A stretch of 64,000 nt of DNA from Verrucomicrobia bacterium LP2A (GTDB lineage: Bacteria > Verrucomicrobiota > Verrucomicrobiia > Methylacidiphilales > Methylacidiphilaceae): NCBI GenBank assembly GCA_000526255.1, contig JAFS01000001.1:62001-126000 (forward strand), in the 5' to 3' direction. Every line of letters starts with the position of its first letter. The stretch's first letter is position 1. A model generated the notes under the pieces. That model did no database searches and was not told the DNA's origin. It saw only the letters and a program-made list of their open reading frames with translations. A program made the translations under genes and the position numbers. This document shows, piece by piece, positions 38,853 through 47,331 of this stretch.

Positions 38853-39665
38853 ATGAGAAGAAAAATACGATCGTCGGCCAAGGTGCTGCGCTGGAAGGCC
38901 TCGGGTCCCCCGAGCGGAGTTGCGGCATATCCCTCCCCGGGAGCAACGGAACTCGTGCAGCAAGAGCTCCCGCTGAAGGAAAGCACGGCTGGACTGCGGG
39001 TGATCACGGTCATCCTCGCCGTCATGCTCCTTCACGTGCTCTTTATCGGAAGCATCGCCCTCTACAATCTCCTGGGCGGTAGAGGAAAATCGGCTCGGAC
39101 CGGGAGCGTGGGAGAAAACAGCCCGGCCGTCGTCGATGGGTCGGGCGCGCGACCGGCAAAAAAGCCGGATGAGGAATTATTGGGGACGGCAGCGCCGCCA
39201 TCCTCGTCCACCGTGCGTTCCCGCCGAGGAGGGGGGAAGGGGCAGAGCGGTACTTCTTCGTTGTCGAACGCCGAGGAGACAGGGAGGAAAAAGGGAGGTA
39301 AGAGGCAGCTCCGCCGGGTCTCCGCCCAAGAAGACGGGGAAAAAGCCAATGTCTCGGAGGCTGCTCCTGCGAAAGGGCAGCGGACAGGGCAAGCTCGCGG
39401 CACGGTGCAGACGGCATTGCTTACCCAACCGCAGGACGAGTCGGCGGACCCGGCGCCTTCCGCTGCGGGCGGTTCTCGCGCTTACCACGTGGTTCGCGGT
39501 GACACTCTCTGGCGGATCGCCCGTCGCTTCCACGTCGGGCTCGACGATCTGATGACAGTCAATCGGCTGACTCTCGCAAGCAAGCTGCACATCGGCGAGG
39601 AGCTTCAGATCCCTGCGGCGAAGGCGGGCCGGGCTCGCCGCAGCGGCGGCGCAGCAGGCGAATGA
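38853..39665 (+). CDS. LysM-domain membrane protein in the murD position
   Basis: 270 residues. A short cytosolic part is followed by one TM helix (about 49-70), a long low-complexity linker rich in Gly, Ser, Arg and Lys (about 75-205) and a single C-terminal LysM domain: AYHVVRGDTLWRIARRFHVG with LHIGEELQIP. LysM binds peptidoglycan, so a wall-anchored role near the septum is likely. In most dcw clusters murD sits between mraY and ftsW; nothing resembling murD is present here. No catalytic domain is visible. Confidence 0.85.
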   Translation: MRRKIRSSAKVLRWKASGPPSGVAAYPSPGATELVQQELPLKESTAGLRVITVILAVMLLHVLFIGSIALYNLLGGRGKSARTGSVGENSPAVVDGSGARPAKKPDEELLGTAAPPSSSTVRSRRGGGKGQSGTSSLSNAEETGRKKGGKRQLRRVSAQEDGEKANVSEAAPAKGQRTGQARGTVQTALLTQPQDESADPAPSAAGGSRAYHVVRGDTLWRIARRFHVGLDDLMTVNRLTLASKLHIGEELQIPAAKAGRARRSGGAAGE

Positions 39666-39696
39666 GGAGCGGGAAGGGGGATGAAAGGATAGGGGG

Positions 39697-40854
39697 GTGA
39701 GGGAAAGAACGCTTCACCGCTGGATCGGGTATGCACTGATCCTCGTTGCCTTTGCGCTCATGGGACTCGGCTTGATCGCCCTGTACAGCGCGGCTGGCCG
39801 TTTCGTGGGCGAGAAGGACGCCTCGCTCCTTCCCCTGGTCGAGAGGCAGCTCTGCTGGATCGGGATGGGTATCGGCGCGGGTGCGCTCTTGACGCGCATC
39901 GACTATCATTGGTTCCTGAAGCATTCCTGGGCGCTGCTGGGCCTCGGGCTCTTTCTACTCTTGCTCTGCTTTCTTCCCGGAGTCGGCCATACCGTGCATG
40001 GATCTTCCCGCTGGATCTCCCTCGGTCCGTTGACCTTGCAGCCATCGGAGCTCATCAAATGGTTCCTCTGCATCTTTGCTGCGGCGCAATTGGGAAAGCC
40101 CGTTCTCCAGCCAAGGGGGAGATGGCGTCGCTACGCGACGGTCCTCGCCGTGACGGTGGCCTTTGCCGGCCTTCTGCTCCTTGCCCGCGATCTGGGAAGT
40201 GCTGCTCTTTACCTCGCCCTGGCTACGGTGGTTCTGGTAATTGCCGGGATGCCGCTCTGGCTCATCGGACCGGGCTGCCTGACGGCAGCAGGCATGATTC
40301 TCGGGGTGGCTTTGAGCATTCCCGAACGGAGGGCCCGATTGCTCGCCTTTTGGAACATGGAGAGCGATAAGCAGGGCAAGGCCTATCAGGTATGGCAGGC
40401 GCTCGTGGCTCTTGGCTCCGGAGGGGTCACCGGGCTCGGATTGGGGAACAGCCGGCAGAAGATGTATTATCTTCCCGAAGCCACGACCGATTTCATCTTT
40501 CCCATTCTTGGGGAGGAGCTCGGTCTTTGGGTGACCCTGGGCGTGGTGCTGGCCTACCTTGTGCTTGCCCTGTGCGGCGGCTGGATTGCGCTTTTTGCCC
40601 CCGACGGGGAGGGAGTCTTGCTCGGCATGGGGCTGGTCACGCTGATCGCCGTCCAGGCAATCGCCAACCTGGGAGTTGTTACGGGTCTCTTGCCGAACAA
40701 AGGACTCCCCTTACCCTTCATCAGCTACGGCGGATCGAATGTCCTGTTTTGCCTGATGGCGCTGGGCACCCTTCTCAACATCCACCGGCAGGGAGGAAAC
40801 GGATCGGCCTTTTCTGTGGAATCCCAAGGAGCGCAGCGCAACGTGCGGCTATGA
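39697..40854 (+). CDS. ftsW: septal glycosyltransferase FtsW (SEDS family)
   Basis: 385-residue SEDS protein polymerising glycan at the septum with FtsI. About ten TM helices; motifs RWISLGPLTLQPSELIKW, ESDKQGKAYQVWQAL, the EELG region (FIFPILGEELG) and LPLPFISYGGSN. GTG start 31 bases after the LysM gene. Its stop overlaps the murG ATG (ATGA). Confidence 0.94.
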   Translation: MRERTLHRWIGYALILVAFALMGLGLIALYSAAGRFVGEKDASLLPLVERQLCWIGMGIGAGALLTRIDYHWFLKHSWALLGLGLFLLLLCFLPGVGHTVHGSSRWISLGPLTLQPSELIKWFLCIFAAAQLGKPVLQPRGRWRRYATVLAVTVAFAGLLLLARDLGSAALYLALATVVLVIAGMPLWLIGPGCLTAAGMILGVALSIPERRARLLAFWNMESDKQGKAYQVWQALVALGSGGVTGLGLGNSRQKMYYLPEATTDFIFPILGEELGLWVTLGVVLAYLVLALCGGWIALFAPDGEGVLLGMGLVTLIAVQAIANLGVVTGLLPNKGLPLPFISYGGSNVLFCLMALGTLLNIHRQGGNGSAFSVESQGAQRNVRL

Positions 40855-41951
40855 GCAAGCAATGCGTCGTCATCGCCTGCGGCGGCACGGGCGGGCACCT
40901 CTTTCCGGGCCTTGCCGTCGCCGAGGAATTGCGGCGACGGGGGAAAGAGATTTGCCTGCTCCTTTCCGAAAAGCGGATCGACCGGACCGCCTTGGAGGGA
41001 GAAGGGGACTTTCCTTGGGAAACCCTTCCGACCATAGGATGGCCAGGGGGCCTTTCGGCGAGGACGCCGGCATTTTTTGGGAAGCTCGGGCTAAGCTGGT
41101 GGAACTGCAGGGTTCTCTTTCATCGGTTGGCCCCGGGAGCGGTTCTCGGGATGGGGGGCTTTTTGAGCGCCGCCCCGCTTCTCGTCGCCAGGGGGCGGCG
41201 GATTCCAACCTTGCTCCATGAGTCGAACGCCGTCCCCGGTCTGGTCACCCGCCTCTTTTGTCGCAAGGTCGACCGTCTCCTCCTCGGTTTCGAGGCCTGT
41301 CGGGAGCGTTTGCCGGGAATCCCGTCGATCGTGACGGGAACTCCTCTTCGCGCGAGGCTCCAGAGGGTTCCTCGCAGCGAGGCGGCGGAGGCCCTTGGGC
41401 TTGCGTCCGATCGCTCGACCATCCTTGTCCTGGGGGGAAGTCAGGGCGCGCAAGCCTTGAATCGCCTTTTGCGAGAGGCGGCACCCGCCTTGGCCCAAGC
41501 TTCGAAGCCAGTGCAGATTCTCCATCTTTCTGGTCCGGCGGAGCGCGAGGCTTGTTTGTCGGCCTACCGAGCGCAGCGGATTCCCGCACGGGTCGAAAGC
41601 TTTTCCCATCGAATGGATCTCTTTTACAGCCTGGCTGATGTCGCGGTTGCTCGCTCCGGAGCCGCCACCCTGTCGGAAGTCGCCTTCTATGGCCTGCCGA
41701 CCATCCTCGTCCCCTTTCCCTTCGCCGCCGACGATCATCAGCGCATCAACGCAAAAGCTTTCGTGGCGGCGGGAGCGGGTTTGGCCTACGATCAGGCGGC
41801 TTTATCTGGAGAGACGTTGGCCAAGGCGCTCGTGGAGATCTTGAGCGACGAGAGGAAGCGGCAAGCGATGGGCGCCGCGGCGGCGGGCTTGGCACGGTCG
41901 GACGCGGCCAGGGCGGTTGCGGAGGAGGTGGAGCGATGCATGCAACGTTGA
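40851..41951 (+). CDS. murG: UDP-GlcNAc:lipid I transferase MurG
   Basis: 366-residue GT28 enzyme making lipid II at the cytosolic membrane face. N-terminal glycine loop CGGTGGHLFPGLAVAEEL, then GMGGFLSAAPLL, HESNAVPG, VLGGSQGAQALN and the donor-binding ARSGAATLSEVAFYGLPTI. The frame is open upstream, but the ATG in the ATGA overlap with ftsW precedes the motif correctly. The stop lies 16 bases inside the next gene. Confidence 0.95.
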   Translation: MSKQCVVIACGGTGGHLFPGLAVAEELRRRGKEICLLLSEKRIDRTALEGEGDFPWETLPTIGWPGGLSARTPAFFGKLGLSWWNCRVLFHRLAPGAVLGMGGFLSAAPLLVARGRRIPTLLHESNAVPGLVTRLFCRKVDRLLLGFEACRERLPGIPSIVTGTPLRARLQRVPRSEAAEALGLASDRSTILVLGGSQGAQALNRLLREAAPALAQASKPVQILHLSGPAEREACLSAYRAQRIPARVESFSHRMDLFYSLADVAVARSGAATLSEVAFYGLPTILVPFPFAADDHQRINAKAFVAAGAGLAYDQAALSGETLAKALVEILSDERKRQAMGAAAAGLARSDAARAVAEEVERCMQR

Positions 41952-44233
41952 GGGGTTCCTGGACCGGCTGCCTGAGCCGGCCGACTCGAATTCATCTTGT
42001 CGGCGTGGCGGGCTCCGGGGTGGGGCCGCTCGCCCGCCTCCTGCTGCTTCAGGGACATCACGTATCCGGATCGGATCGGCGGAGGACTCCCGCCGTCGCC
42101 GATCTCGAGGGGATGGGACTCCGCTTTTCCTGTGGGCATGACGGCGATCTGCCCGATGGGGTCGAGCTTCTGGTCTATTCGTCCGCCGTTCGGGAGGACA
42201 ACCCCGAGCGCAAGATTGCCGCGGCACGGGGGATTCCGACCGCGCGAAGAGCCGATCTGCTCCAGGAGCTTTGCCGGGCAAAGAAATCGATCGTCGTCGC
42301 GGGAATGCATGGAAAGACGACGACCACGGCTCTCCTTGCCCATATCCTGCGCCGGAGCGGATGGGAGCCGTCCTACTACGTCGGGGGCGATGCGCCCGTT
42401 CTCGGCGCGAGCTCGGATTGGGGCGGAGGGGACTATATGGTCATCGAGGGCGACGAGAGCGACGGCACGCTCGCTTCCTTTCAGCCCGCGCACGCCGTGC
42501 TGTTGAACGTGGAGGAGGAGCATCTGGATTTTTATCCGGGAATGGAGGCAATCCTCGATGTCTTTGCCACCTTCCTCGACCGATGCACGGGCAAGATTGT
42601 CTATTGCGCCGATGACCGGTATGCTTCGACGCTTTGCGCCGAACGAAGGAATGCGGTGAGCTACGGCCTGGGCCCCGAGGGTCGGTACCGCGCCGAGCGG
42701 GTCGAGCTGGGGCCCTTCGAGAGCACGTTTCTCCTGGTCGCCGGAGGAGAGCCGATCGGCGAGGTCCGCGTGCCGCTTCCCGGAAGGCAAAATGTCCAGA
42801 ACGCTTTGGCCGGAATCGCCCTGAGCCTGGAGCTCGGGCTGCCTTTTGCCGATATTGCTCTGGCAATGGCGGGCTTCCGGGGAGTCAAGCGGCGTTTCGA
42901 GGTGCTCTTCGCTGGTCCTTCCTTTCTGGTCGTCGATGACTACGCGCACCATCCCACGGAGATTCGAGCCACGCTCGCCGCCGCCCGGGGGGCCGGCCGA
43001 AAGCGGGTGGTGGCCCTTTTCCAGCCCCATCGCTATTCCCGGGCGCATGGACTCGAAAGGGAATTCGCGACCGCCTTTCGAGGGGCGGATCTGGTCTTGG
43101 TGACGGATATTTATGGCGCGGGTGAGCAACCCATTGAAGGAGTAAGCTCGGAGCGGCTGGCGCGAATGATCGCCGAGGGGAGCGGAGTGAAGGCGCTCTC
43201 CGCCTGCAGCGTCTTGGAGGCGAAGAAGGCGGCGGCCGCAAGCCTCCGCCCGGGCGACCTCTTCCTGGCGCTGGGAGCCGGCGATGTGCATCGGGTGGCT
43301 CGAGCGCTTGCCGCGCAATGTTCCCTTTGCGAGGAGCTGCGGCGATCTCTGTCGCCATCGGCCGTTCTCTCCCTTTCGGAACGCCTGGGCCCGCATACGG
43401 CATCCGGTTTGGGGGGACCTGCGGAACTCTGGTGCGAGCCTGCGAGCCGGGAAGACCTCTGTCGCGTAATCGGGGTCGCCGATCGCGAAAAGATGCCCCT
43501 TACGGTCATCGGCAGCGGTTCCGGCAGCTTGATTGGCGATGGGGGAGTTCGCGGCCTCTGTGTGAGCTTGCGCCATCCTGCCTTCCGCCAGGTGATTGTC
43601 GACGGCGGAGAGGTTGCGATCGGCGGCGGGGCGCTCCTCTCTCGAGTCGCCGAGGAGACCGCTCGCCGAGGGGTGGGTGGATTTTCTTTTCTCTCCGGCG
43701 CTGCAGGCACGATCGGCGCTTTGCTGGCCCGTGGGTCGTGCGCCCTGAAGCGGCACCTCCTCGATCGACTCGAGGAGGTGGTCCTGGTCGATCGGAAGGG
43801 AGAATGGCAGGTCCTTCTCCCAGGAGAAGGCGGCGCCTGGCCAGAAGACGGGGCCTGGGGCCATCTCGGCATCGTCGTCGGCGTACGGCTGCGGACCGTT
43901 CCTTTCCGGAAGGGGGAGGCTTTTCGGGTGCCGCTTTCGGACTCCGGAATGGATGCGGCTTCCGGGATGAGCGGCCGCTGGCTCGTCCGAGTCTTTCGAG
44001 ATCCGGGGGGAGCGGATATGCGCCAGCTTTGGCAGGGATTGGGCCCGGATCCGATCGAGATCGGCGGAGCTTGGATCGAGCCCTCAGTCCCGAACCGGAT
44101 TCGGTTGCGGGAGGGAGCGAGAACGGCGGATGTGCTCGCCCTCATGGAGGAAATTCGGAAGCGGTTGCACGAAGGGAACGGCGTTGAGCTGGTTCCCGAC
44201 CTTGTCATCTTCAGAGAGGAGGAGCAGTTGTGA
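41936..44233 (+). CDS. murC: MurC fused to a degenerate MurB domain
   Basis: 765 residues. Residues 18-460 are a complete MurC (UDP-MurNAc:L-Ala ligase): GVAGSGVGPLA, ATP loop GMHGKTTTT (123-131), EGDESDGT, DDYAHHPTEI (334-343) and LALGAGDVHR. Residues about 475-760 align with MurB, the FAD-dependent UDP-GlcNAc-enolpyruvate reductase. Conserved pieces are GLGGPAE (491-497), GSGSGSLIGDGGVRG and GTIGAL, plus a MurB-like end. But the YR pair is gone (WGHLG), the SFFKNP serine is replaced (VFRDP, 686-690) and the final glutamate region reads ELVPDL. No frameshift explains this. Reductase activity is doubtful. Confidence 0.9.
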   Translation: MHATLRGSWTGCLSRPTRIHLVGVAGSGVGPLARLLLLQGHHVSGSDRRRTPAVADLEGMGLRFSCGHDGDLPDGVELLVYSSAVREDNPERKIAAARGIPTARRADLLQELCRAKKSIVVAGMHGKTTTTALLAHILRRSGWEPSYYVGGDAPVLGASSDWGGGDYMVIEGDESDGTLASFQPAHAVLLNVEEEHLDFYPGMEAILDVFATFLDRCTGKIVYCADDRYASTLCAERRNAVSYGLGPEGRYRAERVELGPFESTFLLVAGGEPIGEVRVPLPGRQNVQNALAGIALSLELGLPFADIALAMAGFRGVKRRFEVLFAGPSFLVVDDYAHHPTEIRATLAAARGAGRKRVVALFQPHRYSRAHGLEREFATAFRGADLVLVTDIYGAGEQPIEGVSSERLARMIAEGSGVKALSACSVLEAKKAAAASLRPGDLFLALGAGDVHRVARALAAQCSLCEELRRSLSPSAVLSLSERLGPHTASGLGGPAELWCEPASREDLCRVIGVADREKMPLTVIGSGSGSLIGDGGVRGLCVSLRHPAFRQVIVDGGEVAIGGGALLSRVAEETARRGVGGFSFLSGAAGTIGALLARGSCALKRHLLDRLEEVVLVDRKGEWQVLLPGEGGAWPEDGAWGHLGIVVGVRLRTVPFRKGEAFRVPLSDSGMDAASGMSGRWLVRVFRDPGGADMRQLWQGLGPDPIEIGGAWIEPSVPNRIRLREGARTADVLALMEEIRKRLHEGNGVELVPDLVIFREEEQL

Positions 44234-45138
44234 ACAAGAAGCTTCGGGTGGCTGTCCTGGAAGGAGGTCCTTCGCACGAAAGGGAAGTTTCGTTGCGAAC
44301 GGGAGAGGCCGTGACAGCGGCTTTGCGGCAGTTGGGCTACCCGGTGGAGGAGGTCGATCCGAGGGAGGGGGATGTCGTCATTCCCGATGGGACCGAGATC
44401 GTCTTTCTCTGCTTGCATGGAACCTTCGGAGAGGACGGACAGGTCCAGAGGCTGCTCCTGCGGCAGGGCCTCCCTTTCACGGGCAGCGGGGCCGACGCGA
44501 GCGAACGGGCCTTCGATAAGTCGTGGAGCAAGGAAATCTTCCGAAAAGCCGGCGTGCCGACTCCGGGTTGGACCCTGGCGCGTTCGGGCGACGGGCTCCC
44601 GCTTTCCCTCCCCTTCGTGATCAAGCCGGCGCGGCAGGGGTCGAGCATCGGGATCAGCCGTGTTTTCGAGGAGAAGGACTACCCGGAAGCCCTGGCCCGA
44701 GCGACGGCGGAAGATCATCTCGTCGTGGCGGAAGCCTATATCGAGGGACGAGAGCTCACGGTGGGTATCCTGGGGGAAAACCTTCTGCCGATCGTCGAGA
44801 TCCGCCCCAAGGCGGGCTTTTACGATTACCGCAACAAGTACACTTCCGGGGCCAGCGAATATCTCTGCCCGGCACCCCTCCCGACCGACGTGGCCCAATC
44901 GGTCGCCGCAATCGCCCGCGCCGCCTATCGATCGCTCGGTTGTACGGTCTACGGACGCGTGGATGTGCTTCTGGACGGGGCCGGGAATCCCTGGGTTCTG
45001 GAGGTGAATACGATTCCGGGCATGACGGAGACCAGCCTCTTCCCGAAAGCCGCTCGGGCGGCCGGAATCGCCTTTCCGCAGCTCTGCGAGGAGGTCCTCC
45101 AGCTTTCGTGGACCGAACGGAACAGGCAGTCGAGATGA
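44230..45138 (+). CDS. ddl: D-alanine--D-alanine ligase
   Basis: 302-residue ATP-grasp enzyme making D-Ala-D-Ala for MurF. N-terminal VLEGGPSHEREVSLRTG, LHGTFGEDGQVQ, FTGSGADASERAFDK, VIKPARQGSSIG, YDYRNKYTSG and the C-terminal EVNTIPGMTETSLFP are intact. GTG start in a GTGA overlap with murC; stop overlaps the ftsQ ATG. Confidence 0.95.
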   Translation: MNKKLRVAVLEGGPSHEREVSLRTGEAVTAALRQLGYPVEEVDPREGDVVIPDGTEIVFLCLHGTFGEDGQVQRLLLRQGLPFTGSGADASERAFDKSWSKEIFRKAGVPTPGWTLARSGDGLPLSLPFVIKPARQGSSIGISRVFEEKDYPEALARATAEDHLVVAEAYIEGRELTVGILGENLLPIVEIRPKAGFYDYRNKYTSGASEYLCPAPLPTDVAQSVAAIARAAYRSLGCTVYGRVDVLLDGAGNPWVLEVNTIPGMTETSLFPKAARAAGIAFPQLCEEVLQLSWTERNRQSR

Positions 45139-45995
45139 ACCGCTTCCGTAAGTCCAACCAGAGAAGACGCTCGACCCGGAGCGTCCTGCAGACGAAGGCG
45201 GGAGCGCAGCAGCGAAGGCGACTCTTCTTGCGGCGCATCTCCTTGCTTGTGCTGATCGTCGCGGGCCTCGTCGGTGTGGGCAGCGCCGGTTACTACGTGG
45301 GATCCCGATTGGCGCTCCCGTTTTTGTCGACAGATTCGCGCTATGCCTTGCAGGAAGTCGTGCTCGACGGCACCGAACGCCTTCCTCGCAAGGAGATCCT
45401 AGCCGCGTGCGGACTGCGGCTGGGTCAAAACCTGCTGAGCATCTCGCTGCCGGAGGTCTACAAGGCGGTCTCATCGCTCCCCTATGTGCAGCGAGCCTCG
45501 GTTCGCCGGGAGCTTCCCAACCGCATTGAGATTACCGTCGAGGAGCGAGTCCCGCTCGCAAAAGTCTGGACCAAGGCCAAGCGATTTGCCGGCCAGAACT
45601 TATGCGTCGATTTCCAAGGAGTGATCTTCGTAGCGCGCAAGGGTGAGGTCGTCGCCCTTCTCCCCGAGCTCGAAGGCGTCCCGTCCGACGATCTGGAGAT
45701 CGGGAATCGGTTGCATACACCGGAGTGTCGAGCGGCTCTGCGCCTGCTCCGCCTCCTGCAAGGGACCCCATCCTTGCGCAATCTCCTCGATCCAGCGAGT
45801 CTCGACGTCTCGGGTCATCTCAACCTGAGGGTTGTTACCCGCGATGGGATAGGAGTTGTCTTGCGTCTGGACCATCTGGAGAGGCAGATGAGGAGGCTGC
45901 AAAAGATTTATGCCTTTTCGCAGAGCCGCGGTCGCAAGGTGGCTTCCGTCGATCTGACTCCGGAGCAGAATGTTCCGGTGATTTTCGAGCATTAG
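45135..45995 (+). CDS. ftsQ: cell division protein FtsQ
   Basis: 286 residues. A basic cytosolic tail, one TM helix (about 36-60), a POTRA domain (YALQEVVLDGTERLPRKEIL...) and the FtsQ/DivIB domain (LPYVQRASVRRELPNRIEI, VEERVPLAKVW) are visible. It links FtsL/B and FtsWI to the ring. The ATG falls in the ATGA overlap with ddl; a longer open frame upstream is antiparallel-free shadow of ddl and is not used. Confidence 0.9.
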   Translation: MNRFRKSNQRRRSTRSVLQTKAGAQQRRRLFLRRISLLVLIVAGLVGVGSAGYYVGSRLALPFLSTDSRYALQEVVLDGTERLPRKEILAACGLRLGQNLLSISLPEVYKAVSSLPYVQRASVRRELPNRIEITVEERVPLAKVWTKAKRFAGQNLCVDFQGVIFVARKGEVVALLPELEGVPSDDLEIGNRLHTPECRAALRLLRLLQGTPSLRNLLDPASLDVSGHLNLRVVTRDGIGVVLRLDHLERQMRRLQKIYAFSQSRGRKVASVDLTPEQNVPVIFEH

Positions 45996-46005
45996 GACAG
46001 CTTCG

Positions 46006-47241
46006 ATGTTCGGCAATAAATCTCGGTCGGTCCTTGTCGGGCTGGAGGCGGGAACCAGCAAGATCAAGGTAGCCGTCGCGGAGCTCAATGCCCGAGGAGC
46101 CCTGACTCTCCTCGGGGTGGCCGAGAGCCCTTCGACGCATATTCGCAAGTGCGAGATTACCGACTTCGAGATGACGCAAAAGGCGATCCATCAGGCGATC
46201 CTGGACGCGGAGGAAAAAACGGACGTTTCGATTGGAGAGGTCTACCTGGCGATCTCGGGTGCTCATATTCGCTCCTTCCAAAGCCGCCTCGCCCTCGATT
46301 TGGGACGGGAAGGGGCGATGATCGAGCAAGGCCATTTGCGCGAGCTGCGCGAACTGGTGCGGCAACAGGCCCTGCCACAGGGGCAAATCTTGCTCCACGA
46401 TCTTTTGCAGACCTACATTCTGGACGACGGGACAGCGACCGCGAATCCCGTCGGGCTCTTCTCCCGCCGCCTCATGGCCGACTATCACCTGGTTTCCGGG
46501 ATCGCAACGCGTCTCCAGACCACGGTTCACTGCGTGAAGGAGCTCTCGCTTCGGGTGAAGGCGTATGCCTTGTCGAGCTATGCTACCGCCCAGGCGCTCC
46601 TAAGCCCGGAGCAGAAGAGCTTCGGATCGGTCGTCATCAATTGCGGAGCGGGGATCACCGATTACATCGTCTATCGGAATGGGTTTGTCGCCCATTCGGG
46701 AACGCTCGGGGTAGGAGGAGACCACCTGACCAACGATCTCGCCGTTGCCGTGAAGATTCCGTTCCCCCGAGCCGAGGAGCTCAAGAAGACCCATGGCACG
46801 GTGGATTTGCGGGAAGACGTGGCGCATCGCCGTGTCGGCCTGATGGCCGGGGGGTCCTACGAGCAGCAATTCGTTCCGATGTCCTTGATCGTGGAAGTGC
46901 TTCAGGCGCGGCAGGCGGAGATCTTCGAGATCATTCGGGAAAACTTGGAAGATCAGCCGTTCTGGGAGGGCTTCTCGGGAAGGATCTTCTTGACGGGCGG
47001 AGGTTCCCAGCTTGACGGCATCCAGAAGTTGGCGACAAAGATTTTCGATCGGCCCGTGGAGGCGGCGAAGCCGCTCGCCTTCGAGGGAGAGGTCTCTTGC
47101 GAGGGGAGGCAAGGTTGGACAACCGTGTTGGGCCTGCTGCGGTATGGGCGTATCGTGGAAATGCAGGAGAGCGGGGGCGGCCGATGGGACCGTATAGGTC
47201 GGTCGCTGAGCCGGTTCCTTTCGAGGATCCGGTTATTTTAG
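46006..47241 (+). CDS. ftsA: cell division protein FtsA
   Basis: 411-residue actin-like protein tethering FtsZ to the membrane. Phosphate-1 loop VGLEAGTSKIKVAVAE, the 1C domain, NCGAGITDYIVYRNG, TLGVGGDHLTNDLA and FLTGGGSQL are present. The last residues (IGRSLSRFLSRIRLF) form the amphipathic membrane-targeting helix. The gene is otherwise normal, which makes its odd FtsZ partner downstream stand out. Confidence 0.93.
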   Translation: MFGNKSRSVLVGLEAGTSKIKVAVAELNARGALTLLGVAESPSTHIRKCEITDFEMTQKAIHQAILDAEEKTDVSIGEVYLAISGAHIRSFQSRLALDLGREGAMIEQGHLRELRELVRQQALPQGQILLHDLLQTYILDDGTATANPVGLFSRRLMADYHLVSGIATRLQTTVHCVKELSLRVKAYALSSYATAQALLSPEQKSFGSVVINCGAGITDYIVYRNGFVAHSGTLGVGGDHLTNDLAVAVKIPFPRAEELKKTHGTVDLREDVAHRRVGLMAGGSYEQQFVPMSLIVEVLQARQAEIFEIIRENLEDQPFWEGFSGRIFLTGGGSQLDGIQKLATKIFDRPVEAAKPLAFEGEVSCEGRQGWTTVLGLLRYGRIVEMQESGGGRWDRIGRSLSRFLSRIRLF

Positions 47242-47331
47242 GAACAGTTCTTGTCGATTCTTGTGGAAGACGTCCATGAGGGAGAACCGGAAACTCATCG
47301 ATGGGTCAGTGAAAACGGTCGAGGAAAGAGA

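Noticed and set aside
41792-43864. Long minus-strand frame opposite murG-murC
   Set aside because: Shadow of the plus-strand Mur genes.
41936-44233. Frameshift as the cause of the odd MurB domain
   Set aside because: The frame keeps MurB-like sequence from its start to the final TADVLALMEEIRKRLHEGNG region, so it is intact but diverged.
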